The notes: generated by a model not told the origin, from the letters alone. A stretch of 64,000 nucleotides of DNA from Cylindrodendrum hubeiense (GCA_014621425.1 JAANBB010000023.1:62001-126000); one strand, 5' to 3'. Positions 23,478-34,167 are shown, counted from the stretch's first letter. Numbers and translations are program-made.

Positions 23478-24584
23478 CTAGGCATTAACTTGATCCGTAC
23501 TCTGGTCCTTGGGCAGCTGACTGATCAACCCCGAGCGGATAGAGCGTAGGCCATTTTGTATTTGTGGGTTGGTGGCTGTTTCAATCCGTAGCTCCAACTC
23601 GTCAATCCTGGCTTGCAGTTCCTGTCGTTGAGTCTCCTCCGGGCCAAGTTCCTCTGCTTCGCTGTCATCATTAGGCTCAGGTATCTCAAGGACAAGTCCA
23701 TCGCCAAACGCCGTCCCGAACGACTCGGCCATCCCTGCGTCCTTGACGGCAAACACAACCTCTTCCAAGCCGTCCCATGTCTCTTTTTTGTTTTTGTTCT
23801 TGGCTCCATTTCGAGGTAACAGAACCTTTCGCCACGCTGCTGCCACTTCCCCAACGGGGTTCCCGTATGCACCGCATCCCCAAGCGCCGAGCACGACCTT
23901 TGTCACACCTTTGGCTTGGCATATTCGCAACACCATCTTCATCTTCTGCACGATCATTTCGCGGTCCTTGTCGTTTGCATACGAGCCTCTCCCAGCGTCG
24001 TCGCGGTCGGTCTCTGGGCCGCGTAGCATTGCCGCAGTGATGCAGTCGACGAACCAGCGATCCTTCTTCTCCAGCGCTTCGTCGTCTTCGTCCCTGAAGA
24101 CGAGCACGTCGGGTGTGTAGACTGCGCCCAGCTCTGGCAAGCGGTAGTACTCATCCTTCAACGACGGCAACAGCGTCGTGCGCATGCATAATGATTCCTC
24201 CTGGCTGCCTGCGCCGTTGAGGAAGCCACCGCCTGGTGACAGTGGTGAAGCCATGTTCAGAATGGCGACTTTCGGCATGTTGCGGGCATGGATGACGGGA
24301 TCTCCTGGAGATGGGGTCCCGTTGAGAAGTGAGTGAGCCGCAGTCAAGGTATCGGCTACTCGAAGGGTGAGACGAGGGCCATCTCGGGTGCCTGTTTGTT
24401 CGGTATTTTGCACGGGTGGCGGGTTGACGATCAGCTCTGCAGCCTCGATGCCGCGACGGGCGCGAGGATGCGTCGGCAGCAGCGATGGGATCAACTGGTG
24501 GATTGTGACCTTGGCCTTTTTCGAACGAGCATCGCGGCGGAAGCTGGCGGGAGGTTGGCCGATAGAGGGTTCGGTTCTTCCCAT
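23478..24584 (-). CDS. Microbial-type PARG-like protein (TIGR02452/DUF2263 macro-fold family)
   Basis: Single exon, 368 aa, no signal peptide or membrane span. The family signature is intact: G-G-G at 118-120 followed by F-L-N-G-A and Q-E-E at 128-130, which is the G-G-G(X)6-8-Q-E-E catalytic loop of poly(ADP-ribose) glycohydrolases. A second conserved loop, L-G-A-W-G-C-G-A-Y-G-N-P, is at about 232-243. The predicted reaction is hydrolysis of ADP-ribose linkages, with the second Glu of QEE as the catalytic acid. The C-terminal 60-70 residues are acidic and Gln/Leu-rich and probably form a coiled coil. It is tail-to-tail with the NLR-like gene, only 175 bases apart. Fungal members are poorly studied; the substrate could be poly- or mono-ADP-ribose. 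Confidence 0.88.
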   Translation of the reverse strand: MGRTEPSIGQPPASFRRDARSKKAKVTIHQLIPSLLPTHPRARRGIEAAELIVNPPPVQNTEQTGTRDGPRLTLRVADTLTAAHSLLNGTPSPGDPVIHARNMPKVAILNMASPLSPGGGFLNGAGSQEESLCMRTTLLPSLKDEYYRLPELGAVYTPDVLVFRDEDDEALEKKDRWFVDCITAAMLRGPETDRDDAGRGSYANDKDREMIVQKMKMVLRICQAKGVTKVVLGAWGCGAYGNPVGEVAAAWRKVLLPRNGAKNKNKKETWDGLEEVVFAVKDAGMAESFGTAFGDGLVLEIPEPNDDSEAEELGPEETQRQELQARIDELELRIETATNPQIQNGLRSIRSGLISQLPKDQSTDQVNA

Positions 24585-24590
24585 TTTGGC

Positions 24591-24643
24591 AATGTGAAGT
24601 GTGAAGTTTGAAGTGTGAAGAGTGACGAGTGAAGAGTGACGAG
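24591..24643. repeat. GTGAAG/GTGACGAG microsatellite-like tract
   Basis: Imperfect tandem units of GTGAAGTTTGAA and GTGACGAGTGAAGA lie just upstream of the PARG-like ATG, so they fall in its 5' leader or core promoter. Confidence 0.6.
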
Positions 24644-24730
24644 TTTGGTGGGATGATGAGTTGGAAACGACTTGTAGCGGATACTTGTGGCAGATACTTG
24701 GAGCAGATGATGACGCTATTAGTTCGCTCT

Positions 24731-24808
24731 GTGTTATAGTGGGGTGCCGGTGTTACAGCGGGGCACCAGTGCTACAGCGGGGTACAAGTGCTGCTACAGC
24801 GGGGCGAG
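24731..24808. repeat. Tandem repeat, about 20 bp, four imperfect units
   Basis: Four units built on GTGYTACAGCGGGGYRCMAG follow one another. Unit length varies by a few bases. No coding role is apparent. Confidence 0.65.
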
Positions 24809-25251
24809 TTAGTGCCGAGGACCCTGATAACCTCTGCCGTCGAGTCGAGTCTGACCAGCAACCCTTGTGGATTGGTGGATTGACGAATAGACGACAATAA
24901 TAGATGGCGCGTCCATTGAGTGCTGTCAATCAGTCGCCTTTAACCATCGTACAACCCTCCAAGAAGCTAGCTAGCCCTGGCACATCTGGACTGATCCAAG
25001 ACTAGCTTGGTTCAATCATCGCGAGGCAATTCTGGGCAATGTCTTCACAAATTCAATCTTCGTTTACCCAAATGTGTGAGGCTCTACAACCGCATGTAAG
25101 GAAAGAATAGTGTAGCCAACTAAGTTCAATGGAAACTACCCAACCTCTATATCATCACGCAAACCTCAGCTTTGATTAATAACCTATATTATATACTTTC
25201 CGTCACCTTTTCTCTAGAAACGCCTTACTCGCGTCCTTGCCCCCTAGCATG

Positions 25252-28200
25252 TTACACTCCAGTACGTAGTGCCCTAGCAGGCGGCCTCTCCCTGACCTCT
25301 TGCGCCCCAACAAGGTCTGTGACTTGTATATCGTTCATGGCTTCCTCAAGCTCAACGTTTAGCAAAACCGAATCATCCGCGTTGTAAATTTGAGCATCGT
25401 TGAAAACATCTCCGTTGTCCTCGTTAGTCTCGACAACAAGTCCGTCAACAGGTCCGTCAACATGTCCGTCAACAGGTCCGTCAACATGTCCGTCAACATG
25501 TCCGTCAACAGGTCCGTCAACAGGTCGGACAGCAGCAGTCCTCGGTCGAAAACATGGAAGCAAGGACAAGCCTGCCCAGACGACAGGACCGGCGATGAGA
25601 CCGACAACTCCAGGAAGGACGTCTAATGCAGCCTCAGCGAACGCATTTTCGGGATTCATATTCTGCGTCAGCTTGCGTGTTTCGACCCCCGCCAAGATTG
25701 TCGCCCCTACGCCAAGGGCACCCCTGCAAACACTTTGTGTTATCGTCATATTGGGAGGATGCAAAGAACCCCTAAGTCGCCTCCAGATGGCCCAATCTCT
25801 TATGGTACCGTCAGGGTCAACCCAATTGACAGGGTCATTTGCGCAGTAGCTATATGTGTTGGGACCATCGATAGTATCGAGAGGATCCGCCGACGCCCAG
25901 CGCCCTAGATGTGGCAGGTAATAACGAGCTCCACAGTGATAGAAGCCCGTCTCGGAGTCTCGACGGTACGAAGCGAAGCGGTAACTGCTCGGCGCTTCGA
26001 TTCCCCCCCGGCATGCCACCAGTGTTGACGTGCCGAAAGGCGAATACTCCTCGTATGATACGACGAGCGCTTGGTCATCGACCTCAAGATGAGGACCAAG
26101 GCTGTAACGCATCAGTTCGGATGCGTCTTGTTTACTGGTCTCCTTCTCCAGCATGACCAGGGGCTCGTCCGTATTAGGAAGCGCTGTGACGAAGGAGGTT
26201 ATCGTTCTTGCCACAGCCGAGATCCCATCGCCGCTGTATTTGAGGTATATCTCCGCCTGGTCTAGAAAGAGCCGCTCTTTCAATTTGACAATTGCTTGAC
26301 CAGTTTCCGTCCTGGCTCGCTCTGTGATCTTTCGAACCCGTTTGCCATTACTGTTGTAAACGAACCAGGTCGTCTCTGGTACACCATCTTTCACTGCTTG
26401 GCGAGCAATCGACTTCAAATGCCCGTTACAGTCCCACTGTAGTCCATTGAAACCTGGCATTGAGGTCATGCAACCGACAAGTCCTGCGCCGTTCATTCCG
26501 TCGTCTTCCTTGGTACCATTGTAACCGTACTTCCCTGTACAGCCTGAAAGTGTGGTGCTGGAGAGTCGATTTCCCATGCGTTTGGGGTCTATCAGACTCG
26601 GTTCCTTATACGTGTACGCACGACACCATCCGGTTGTAGCCTCATCTGAAACTTGGTGCTGCATCAAAAGTATGTTGTCTGCATCGTCATACTCGTATGT
26701 TTCCGTATATGCCACCAGCTGTTTTCCATTGGAAGGAGACAACCCCATCTTTGCTAGTGGGTTCCCTGGGTTGGTTGCTCTCAGACTTAAGGAGCTAGTG
26801 CCGTTTCCCGAGACCATTTCCCTGCCCGTAGCCTTGACGAGGCGTGCCCACTGATCATACCAGAACTCTTTGGCTGGGCTCACACGGTTGTTCCTGAAGA
26901 AAACCGTTCCATGGGCATCATCAGTAGTCCTGACAATGCGGTTGAGGCAGTCGTAAGTATATGAAATATCTTCAAGCAGTGTTCCGTCATCGCGCAGTGT
27001 CTTCTTCCGTAGAATATTGCGTGTATTTGGATCGTATGTATACGAAGTCATGGACTGGTTCCCATATTCAATGGTGATTGGAAGCCCATCTGCGCTGTGT
27101 TTTGTGTCGATGACGTGGATGGCCCAGTCGTTGGCTTCTGTCTGCTTTGTTTTCAATCGGATCAACCGCCCAGAGTGGTCAAAGATTCGGTGGGTTTGTT
27201 TGCCTAACGCGTCTGTGGACAGGATGGCTCTATCGAGAGCGTCATGTACAGATGTTGTTCTGTATACGGTCGGCTCCAATTCCACGCCAAGGGACAGGCC
27301 AATGTCTGTTTTGTACTCCACGGCCAGTTGTGTCGTTTTCAGGACAGCGTTACCCTTGAAGTCGTATCGCGGAGTGTGTCGAACACCCGCCTGGTCAGTA
27401 ACACTGACGCATCTCCCACGAGCATTGTTGGCCTCGGCTTCCTCATCTCCCTCCCCATACTGAGTCTTAGACCAAAGGTACTCGCTCTCTCCCGGTCCTT
27501 TTTGAACCCATATCTGCACCAACCGCCGTAGCTCATCATACTCCATGTGTTTAGACACTCCGCGACTGTTACAAAGGAGCAGAAGATTACCCTGGCAGTC
27601 GTAGACTGTTGCTTCCGTTCCTGCATCCATCTTTTTAATTGCAACACGGTGACCAGTTCGATCGTATTCAGTCTGCTGGACCACACGCTTGAGAGTGTCA
27701 ACTTGCTGGACTACCTTTCCATTGAAGTCGTATTCGAACATATTCGACCTTGTTTTGTCCTTGATACTCTCAACCAGGAGAATTTGTCTCCCTCGAGGAT
27801 CCAAGTGGGACACGATAAGACCACCGTCGGCGATACCATTCGATCTTGTTGCTGACAGTTGAGCCTGTTCATTTCCACGACGGCTCAGTTCCATCCATGA
27901 GGGAGAGAATGCGTTAAGAGGAATTGAAGCAAAGTAAAACCCGACATCTGGGTCAGTTCGTGCGTCAACGACGGAAATCGTGTGTTGAGCATTCACCTCT
28001 GTCCTAGTCCAAGCCGTGGAAACTGTCTTGGACCAAGTATGGTCAGGATACAGAGTCCCAACTTGTCGACCGATAACGTCGGTGAAATGGAAAATTCCTG
28101 CAGTTTCGATATCCTGATGCGGTTTGTAAAGATGATCAGAGGAGAAGAACGGATGATAAGACTTGACGGCATGGCTATCCAAGTCGTAAACGTTGCAGCC

Positions 28201-31200
28201 ACTGACAGACCATTGCGTTTCTCCGCCGTTCCACGACTCAAGGGTAGAAGTCTGGACCACAGTTTCGTGGTTGCCGAAATATGTGACATTCATGAGGATG
28301 TCTGCTGAGATCATCTCCCCGTCGGTTTGGTGAACATGTTTCGTGCGCACCAGTTCAATTTGGAATGGTGGCAGTTGACGGCCACAAACATCGAGTATCC
28401 GAGGCGAGGAAATCCAACGCTTGCTCCAACCCCCGAGAAGCCCATTCGCCACTTCTTTGCTGGGGTGTTCCATTAAGGCTGTCAATGTCTTGAGTGAAAT
28501 GGCTGTGGGGGCATCAGGGTCCAGAGTGTCGCCGACAGCCTCCCCTTCCTTTCCCATTCTTGACATGGCCGTCCTGTCACCGAGAGCGTTGAACTTCAAA
28601 CCAGTCCGATTCCCGTTTGCGTCGATAACTAGATCGGCTTGCATGGTTCTGTAGTCGTTCGAAACCCGGCACACGTTGCCAATCGCATCGGTGGTTTTGA
28701 TGGGCAGGAGGTTGTAAGCATCCATCTCGACAATCGTCTCGTTACCAAAGGGGTCAATAGTCGTTGTTGGAACAAAGAATCCGGTTCGAGCTCGCAATCG
28801 CTCCGAGGTGTCTTTTGCGTTCTCCTCGGAAGTTGTAATGAAGCGCATGCGAGGAGCCTGCGCCCACCAGTCGCCATCGCCATCGAGGCTTTGATATCCT
28901 CCCTCTTCCATTGTCTCGGCCAATGAATGTCCGATCAGCTTTTCGCCGCTGGTTCCATACGCCTTTTGACATTCAGCCTGGCTGAGAGATAAATCCCAGC
29001 TCTGATCGATGAGGATCGGCCCTGCATCGATTTCGCCCAGGTCAAGGCGCCGAGTCAAGTCTGCGTTGCGATAATAACGGCGCGATTCATTCCCTTGGAT
29101 CACCTTCAGAGTACTTTTTGCCGATAAACTGCTGGTGAGACCAAAATCAGCATTTCCATCAGCTTTGATGGCATTAATGTCAATGATCCCATCCATTGAC
29201 AAGTTCAGCAGATGGAACTCTTTCTTCGAAACTACCACAGGCGTGTAGAACTCGCTGCTGTCGTTGATGTCATCAATGGGATCAGTGTACTTTGTCTCAG
29301 TGACTACCACGTCGTGCGCTTCTTGTAGCTCTCGGCACCGAGCATCTTCCAAATTACTCTTCTTGCATCCATACCGAACAGTTGCTGACCTGGTTATATC
29401 TCCATACTTGTTTCTCGCGAGGACAAGTTCGTGCTTCATGAGGGGATTGTCACTATCTCGTTCATACGTTGCAGATAGTGATTCTCGGCTTGAGACTCTG
29501 AAGGCACCTGGGTTTTCTTCATTCGTAGGCTCCAGCAGCAGCTCGATATCATACGTGCTGTCTTGCACACTGTAGGGCACTTCGGATCTGGCGGTGCCGT
29601 CGCGTCCGTAGGTTTCCCTGCGGAATTCCCTCCCCTTAAGCGCTCGCACTGCTTGCTGGCGTGCGAATGAACCAAGTTCTTCTGGAATCACGCTTTGAAC
29701 AAGTATTTGTCCAAATGCGCCTCGCTCTGGGGTCAGAGAAATTTTTGCAGAGCCGGTGTGGTACCACATCTTCACGTGTTTCGTCGGTGTCCTCGACGGT
29801 TTGACGGAGTCGGAGGTGAGCCTAAACTCATCACGTTCCCATATCTCGATCATTCCAAAGCCACGAAATTCCTGCTCCTGGCCGTCAAAGAACCCATCAT
29901 GATAGGCATACTTCGTAATGCGCGAGCTCAACGAGAAGATATCTCGCTCAATGACCTTGCTGACCACATGGACAGGAAAAGGAAGCCTTGTCTTCCACGG
30001 CTGGCCACTTCGCTCGTCACTGAGGGAGTATTTTGTAGATGGTTGATATGAAACCTTGGTTTTCTGTCCTCGGTTATTGTTGAAGGATGTGAGTAGGTGA
30101 GGCTTGCCGCCAGTAGCAAGGTTAAGGTATTGTAGAACCAGTTCATCGGAGGCACTCCCATCAGGGCCGACCCAACAAATGCAGCTTGTGCCATTCCCGA
30201 GCACATCCAAGATGAAAACATTCGAGAGCTTGTCGATTCGAGGGAATTGGGAAAGACAAGTACCTTCACTCCAGGCATTACCACACTGGTTGTAGTAGAC
30301 CATTGCGCCTCCGTTAGAGAGAAGATACAAAATGTCTGTTGTGCCACTACCATCGACATCTAATAAATGGAAGCGCTCAAAGTCAAAGAGGTCATTGGTG
30401 TCCATGGTGGGTGCATTACCCATGACCACCATGTTTCCAAAACGTCCATAGCCCAGGTTTGGCCAGTAAGAGACGCGGCCATTTGAGACCTGCACAATGT
30501 CATCCATGCCGTCGCCGCACATGTCGGCGAGATAAGTAGCCTTGGTGTCATCCGCGGCCAAGATGCGGGGAGAAGCGTCCCGGTTCAGGGCCCGACATCG
30601 GCTTTGTTGGCTGAATCCCCCTTTGCCCAAAGACTCGTGCCAAATAACCTCGTCTTCCTCGTTTGTACTAAGGAGGTCACTCAGTCCATTGCCAGTCAAG
30701 TCGATTCTCTTCATATCCGCATCCTTAGAGTTGATTATCGACGGAAATAACTGTAGTGGTGTCCACTCTCCAGTGTCATCACTAAGCCGTTCATAATAGC
30801 CATAAGTGCGTCCACCATCATCTTGAACGACGAGGCTCTGTTTGCCGCTTCCATCCAGATCTTCGAAGGAATGCTTGGGGAAGTCTTGAACATTAGGCAC
30901 TTTAGGGAGTTGTCGCACAGGTCCGAAGCCATTGGTGATATCAACTTCAGTCTCTGACTCGGACTCTGATTCGCCATCGCTCGGGTTTGAGTCCATGGGA
31001 TTGTCGTTCCGCTGGTAGTACCATGCTCCATCCATCTGTACCAAAAGACCTGGCAAGCCGTCACCATCGAGGTCTATCCAGCGAGTCACAGTCTTGGGAA
31101 GAGACACTGGAAGTGTTTGGAGACAAGTGGGTTTTGTGTTTTGAATTTCGAGGCTCTGCAGGTCTGGCAGCCTAGAATACTCAAAGTCGAGTGGTGCAAG

Positions 31201-32463
31201 ACTTTCAGAATCATAGGTCTTTGTCGCCTCGTCGAAGATATGCCCGCTTTTAACAACAGACTGCATGAAAGCACCAGTAGGCAACTCATTGTATGTAAAA
31301 GTGGTTGATGACACCAGGTAGTCAGCTCTGCCAAGCTCGTTTGGGAAATGATGAAACATCAATACCCTGCGGCAAAGTCGATATGCTCGAACTTCAAACC
31401 CACTTGTAGATAAGGAGAAAGGGTCACGGCGAAGATCCCAAGGTCTGGTCTCAACCGTCTCAGGACATGCATCTGAATGCTCTCCATAGTCAAACACGAC
31501 CTCATAGCACCATTTTGCAGCCTGGATGGAGCTGTGATCAATGATCCACGTCTTGACGTCGCGGCATGGAGAACAGTTTCCATACTTGATCGACTTGAGA
31601 TATCGAGCACGATGTCGCAGTTGAGTATTCCGGTTTGACTCGAATACCAGCTGCTGACCACCTGCAGCGTTCAAACCATCATCGTTTTCAGCCTTGTATG
31701 TGTAGCTGATGGCATTTCCGAAGGGATCGTACGACTCGCAGAGCAACCAAGAAAAAATGCGTTTTTGAGAGTGGCCGTTTCCTGCACCGTCGAAAACTCG
31801 CGAAGAATCAGTGCGCCCATAGATATTGGTGAAGTTTTCGCCTGAGATGGTCTTCCAAAACACACAGTCTGAATCAGTGGTACTGGCCCACTGCTCCACG
31901 CGCATGATCTGATCGAGTTCTACTCGGGGTCTATAGACGCGAATTGTGTAACCATCTCGGGGTTTGACCACCTCGTCGAGGATTGGGATGAGATCATCAG
32001 CGCCAGATAGGACGAACGAGTTATCATCTGGGCCATAGTTTGGGATGCGATGAGATGTTTGCCGGGTAATGCTCTGAACCGCCAACTGCCACCCAATTCC
32101 GAATGGTCCGTTCCCACTACCTGAGTCATAGCTGAGACTCAATGAGGGATGGAAATTGTTCCGCCCGTTGGTGAAATTCAACGGGACGTTCAGCGAGAAT
32201 GTCCCGTTCGATGGGTTAACGGCGAATTGCTGATCAATTGACCGAAGCGCGCCGCCACCCTTGCCCGTGAGAATTTTAGAAACATCCAGAGTAGCGATTT
32301 GAGGGGTCGCTGCCGATGACGCATCTTTGGACCCTTCACCGGACCCAGAAGCTGCAGGGGCCCCTGCCTCAGTAGGCACAGTCCGCGAAGATTCTTTAGC
32401 TTTCCGATCACGCTGCTGTCCTGGCTGTGGAAGGGTCTTGGTCGACTTGAATGTAGACTCCAT
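25252..32463 (-). CDS. Tc toxin TcB-TcC-like fusion protein (SpvB / FG-GAP / TcB / RHS)
   Basis: A single 7.2 kb exon encodes 2403 aa from the ATG at 32463; the open frame extends 11 codons further upstream without an ATG. After a 65-residue low-complexity leader comes an SpvB-type domain (G-G-G-A-L-R...F-x-x-N-P, S-L-S-Y-D-S-G-S-G-N-G-P-F-G-I-G-W). About 460-705 holds five D-x-D-G-x-G repeats of a beta-propeller, the part that in bacteria docks onto TcA. The TcB middle region and many RHS/YD repeats (for example 1570-1690) follow. The RHS core ends near 2218 with R-Y-Y-L-P-x-L-G-R-W...D-P-x-D, G-P-N-x-Y-x-Y and D-P-D-G, where TcC proteins self-cleave. A roughly 185-residue non-conserved tail follows, with two hydrophobic stretches and a tetrapeptide repeat; in bacterial TcC this position is the cargo. 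No secretion signal and no introns are seen. Fusion of B and C in one chain is seen here directly. Confidence 0.93.
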   Translation of the reverse strand: MESTFKSTKTLPQPGQQRDRKAKESSRTVPTEAGAPAASGSGEGSKDASSAATPQIATLDVSKILTGKGGGALRSIDQQFAVNPSNGTFSLNVPLNFTNGRNNFHPSLSLSYDSGSGNGPFGIGWQLAVQSITRQTSHRIPNYGPDDNSFVLSGADDLIPILDEVVKPRDGYTIRVYRPRVELDQIMRVEQWASTTDSDCVFWKTISGENFTNIYGRTDSSRVFDGAGNGHSQKRIFSWLLCESYDPFGNAISYTYKAENDDGLNAAGGQQLVFESNRNTQLRHRARYLKSIKYGNCSPCRDVKTWIIDHSSIQAAKWCYEVVFDYGEHSDACPETVETRPWDLRRDPFSLSTSGFEVRAYRLCRRVLMFHHFPNELGRADYLVSSTTFTYNELPTGAFMQSVVKSGHIFDEATKTYDSESLAPLDFEYSRLPDLQSLEIQNTKPTCLQTLPVSLPKTVTRWIDLDGDGLPGLLVQMDGAWYYQRNDNPMDSNPSDGESESESETEVDITNGFGPVRQLPKVPNVQDFPKHSFEDLDGSGKQSLVVQDDGGRTYGYYERLSDDTGEWTPLQLFPSIINSKDADMKRIDLTGNGLSDLLSTNEEDEVIWHESLGKGGFSQQSRCRALNRDASPRILAADDTKATYLADMCGDGMDDIVQVSNGRVSYWPNLGYGRFGNMVVMGNAPTMDTNDLFDFERFHLLDVDGSGTTDILYLLSNGGAMVYYNQCGNAWSEGTCLSQFPRIDKLSNVFILDVLGNGTSCICWVGPDGSASDELVLQYLNLATGGKPHLLTSFNNNRGQKTKVSYQPSTKYSLSDERSGQPWKTRLPFPVHVVSKVIERDIFSLSSRITKYAYHDGFFDGQEQEFRGFGMIEIWERDEFRLTSDSVKPSRTPTKHVKMWYHTGSAKISLTPERGAFGQILVQSVIPEELGSFARQQAVRALKGREFRRETYGRDGTARSEVPYSVQDSTYDIELLLEPTNEENPGAFRVSSRESLSATYERDSDNPLMKHELVLARNKYGDITRSATVRYGCKKSNLEDARCRELQEAHDVVVTETKYTDPIDDINDSSEFYTPVVVSKKEFHLLNLSMDGIIDINAIKADGNADFGLTSSLSAKSTLKVIQGNESRRYYRNADLTRRLDLGEIDAGPILIDQSWDLSLSQAECQKAYGTSGEKLIGHSLAETMEEGGYQSLDGDGDWWAQAPRMRFITTSEENAKDTSERLRARTGFFVPTTTIDPFGNETIVEMDAYNLLPIKTTDAIGNVCRVSNDYRTMQADLVIDANGNRTGLKFNALGDRTAMSRMGKEGEAVGDTLDPDAPTAISLKTLTALMEHPSKEVANGLLGGWSKRWISSPRILDVCGRQLPPFQIELVRTKHVHQTDGEMISADILMNVTYFGNHETVVQTSTLESWNGGETQWSVSGCNVYDLDSHAVKSYHPFFSSDHLYKPHQDIETAGIFHFTDVIGRQVGTLYPDHTWSKTVSTAWTRTEVNAQHTISVVDARTDPDVGFYFASIPLNAFSPSWMELSRRGNEQAQLSATRSNGIADGGLIVSHLDPRGRQILLVESIKDKTRSNMFEYDFNGKVVQQVDTLKRVVQQTEYDRTGHRVAIKKMDAGTEATVYDCQGNLLLLCNSRGVSKHMEYDELRRLVQIWVQKGPGESEYLWSKTQYGEGDEEAEANNARGRCVSVTDQAGVRHTPRYDFKGNAVLKTTQLAVEYKTDIGLSLGVELEPTVYRTTSVHDALDRAILSTDALGKQTHRIFDHSGRLIRLKTKQTEANDWAIHVIDTKHSADGLPITIEYGNQSMTSYTYDPNTRNILRKKTLRDDGTLLEDISYTYDCLNRIVRTTDDAHGTVFFRNNRVSPAKEFWYDQWARLVKATGREMVSGNGTSSLSLRATNPGNPLAKMGLSPSNGKQLVAYTETYEYDDADNILLMQHQVSDEATTGWCRAYTYKEPSLIDPKRMGNRLSSTTLSGCTGKYGYNGTKEDDGMNGAGLVGCMTSMPGFNGLQWDCNGHLKSIARQAVKDGVPETTWFVYNSNGKRVRKITERARTETGQAIVKLKERLFLDQAEIYLKYSGDGISAVARTITSFVTALPNTDEPLVMLEKETSKQDASELMRYSLGPHLEVDDQALVVSYEEYSPFGTSTLVACRGGIEAPSSYRFASYRRDSETGFYHCGARYYLPHLGRWASADPLDTIDGPNTYSYCANDPVNWVDPDGTIRDWAIWRRLRGSLHPPNMTITQSVCRGALGVGATILAGVETRKLTQNMNPENAFAEAALDVLPGVVGLIAGPVVWAGLSLLPCFRPRTAAVRPVDGPVDGHVDGHVDGPVDGHVDGPVDGLVVETNEDNGDVFNDAQIYNADDSVLLNVELEEAMNDIQVTDLVGAQEVRERPPARALRTGV
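25440..25524. repeat. 12-bp minisatellite inside the TcC-like C-terminal tail
   Basis: Seven head-to-tail copies of GTCCGTCAACAG or GTCCGTCAACAT. On the coding (minus) strand they encode alternating P-V-D-G and H-V-D-G tetrapeptides. The copy number is in frame, so gain or loss of units changes only the length of the tail. Confidence 0.95.
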
Positions 32464-32650
32464 GGTTGGGTTGCACGAGAGATCTTGCAAAAACAACAGA
32501 GGATGTAAAAACCTGGCGATGGTGGGCTGTCTAACAAACCCCTAATTCTAAGTTGATAATAAGGGACGATATTCGCGCATTCACCTTGCATGTCCCAAAT
32601 TGATTTCTGATACATACATTTCTGCATTAGTTCGCCACTATTAACAACTA

Positions 32651-32658
32651 TTATATAT
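32651..32658 (-). promoter_or_regulatory. TATA-like box upstream of the TcB-TcC-like gene
   Basis: A TATATAA element on the minus strand about 190 bases before the ATG. It suggests a conventional fungal promoter for this bacterial-type gene. Confidence 0.35.
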
Positions 32659-34167
32659 CGGCTATTCGCGTCCCGCTGTGATTATTTCTCAGCTTTGCAT
32701 TGTTTACCTTTGGTGGTACAAATATAGCATCTCCATGTGCGGATTTATGAAGCTGCGTCTAGTCGCTTTTTGGCTTTGCCACTAAATCCATTGAGATCAT
32801 GTGTACTATTCATGCTGACTGACTGCGGTTGCGATACGACATGCATGGATCTAAACTAGCGCGTTACGAATATTGACACCAGCAGCGAACTATCGAATGG
32901 TACTATTGACGGTATCGACAAGGAACTGGACTTTCAAGTCTGGGAGTGATGGTATCAGGCTCCTAACTTCAATTGGAAACGCCATAAACGAGCTGAGGTG
33001 TGCCGCAGGTGGTATACGTCCGGCGACGTTGATGAGAGAGAGGTAAGTTGTGCTGCTCTATCTTTGAAATACGAAATACCTACCCTATTCCTGGATTCGA
33101 TCTTACTTTAACTCATGTTACTTAATTGCATGATAATATATTGCGTACGTGTGTCATGTTCATTGATAGTTAGCCACCAATATGTTCCTTATCTTCTTTA
33201 TCTTTCCCATTTGTTAACAATGCAACGACAAATTCGCATTCTCAACAGACCTCGGCATGTGACACAGCAGAAGTTTTGCTGACGAGATGAAGCACATCTC
33301 ACCGCAATTTTGAGGTAATGGCATTTTCACTATCAATATATTGGTCTTGATGTGGTTCTTAGAGTCTCAATAGTCTACAAGCTAATGCTGAATTCGTCAA
33401 ATTGACCAGGCCTCAGCTGCGTTACGAGCTAGGCGCTGCGTGCTTGCATCGACACAATACGGGAAGGCTCTTATGGTCTATTGGTACTTTGACCCATCAA
33501 TAGTCTCACATCTAGCTTAAAAGTAAGCCCGCGCTTATGTGACATGTCTGCCGCCAACAGAGGCCACGTTTGCGCATACGTGTACCAAAACGATAGTGTT
33601 CAACCTTCCCACCCTGTCACGGCACGAACCCACAGCGGTTGGGGGTATATACCGGTTCGGTCCGAAGCGGGCCCCAGCTTTCTTCGGGGCTAGCACGCTA
33701 GATTGCAGCAGCTGAACATTCGTTCCCAGACTAAATAGACAGCTAATTCTAAGGCGCTACATGTCCACTATTGATCTGCAATGGGTGTGATACCTGCCCC
33801 TTAAGTTATGTCAAAGCGGATCATGTGGCACGTTTTGTATCTGGTATAGCGGATTCATGGCAAGGGGATCCCGCTTCTGGCCTGTTTGCGCAACCCCGCA
33901 ATATGATTTCATCTATCAACACGAGAGGTGGCTGCATCAGGCGACGAGCTAGCCGTTCTAACCTTTGTGCATAATACACCTGCAATCCATCAATGGTTCA
34001 ATTGTGAGCCAATAAACGGATTCCAACTAACCTCAACGGGAATGATTCACTCCATTGCCGAGTTGAGCTGGATGCTGCCAGGACCCCGCAATCGGTCACC
34101 TGGTGGTTTGAGGCGAGAGTTCAATGAAATCTAACAATACGAAAGAGGCATACCTCTATATTTATTC

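Larger units (their letters stand above)
24585..25251. other. Intergenic region with short tandem repeats
   Basis: It contains two short repeat tracts: a GTGAAG/GTGACGAG tract (24591-24643) in the PARG gene's leader and a 20-bp repeat at 24731-24808. Otherwise no gene is seen. The right end is the 3' flank of the TcB-TcC-like gene. Confidence 0.5.

Noticed and set aside
32464..32496. Extended start of the TcB-TcC-like ORF at 32496
   Set aside because: The codon there is TTG. The first ATG in frame is at 32463 and is followed by a normal leader and the SpvB domain.
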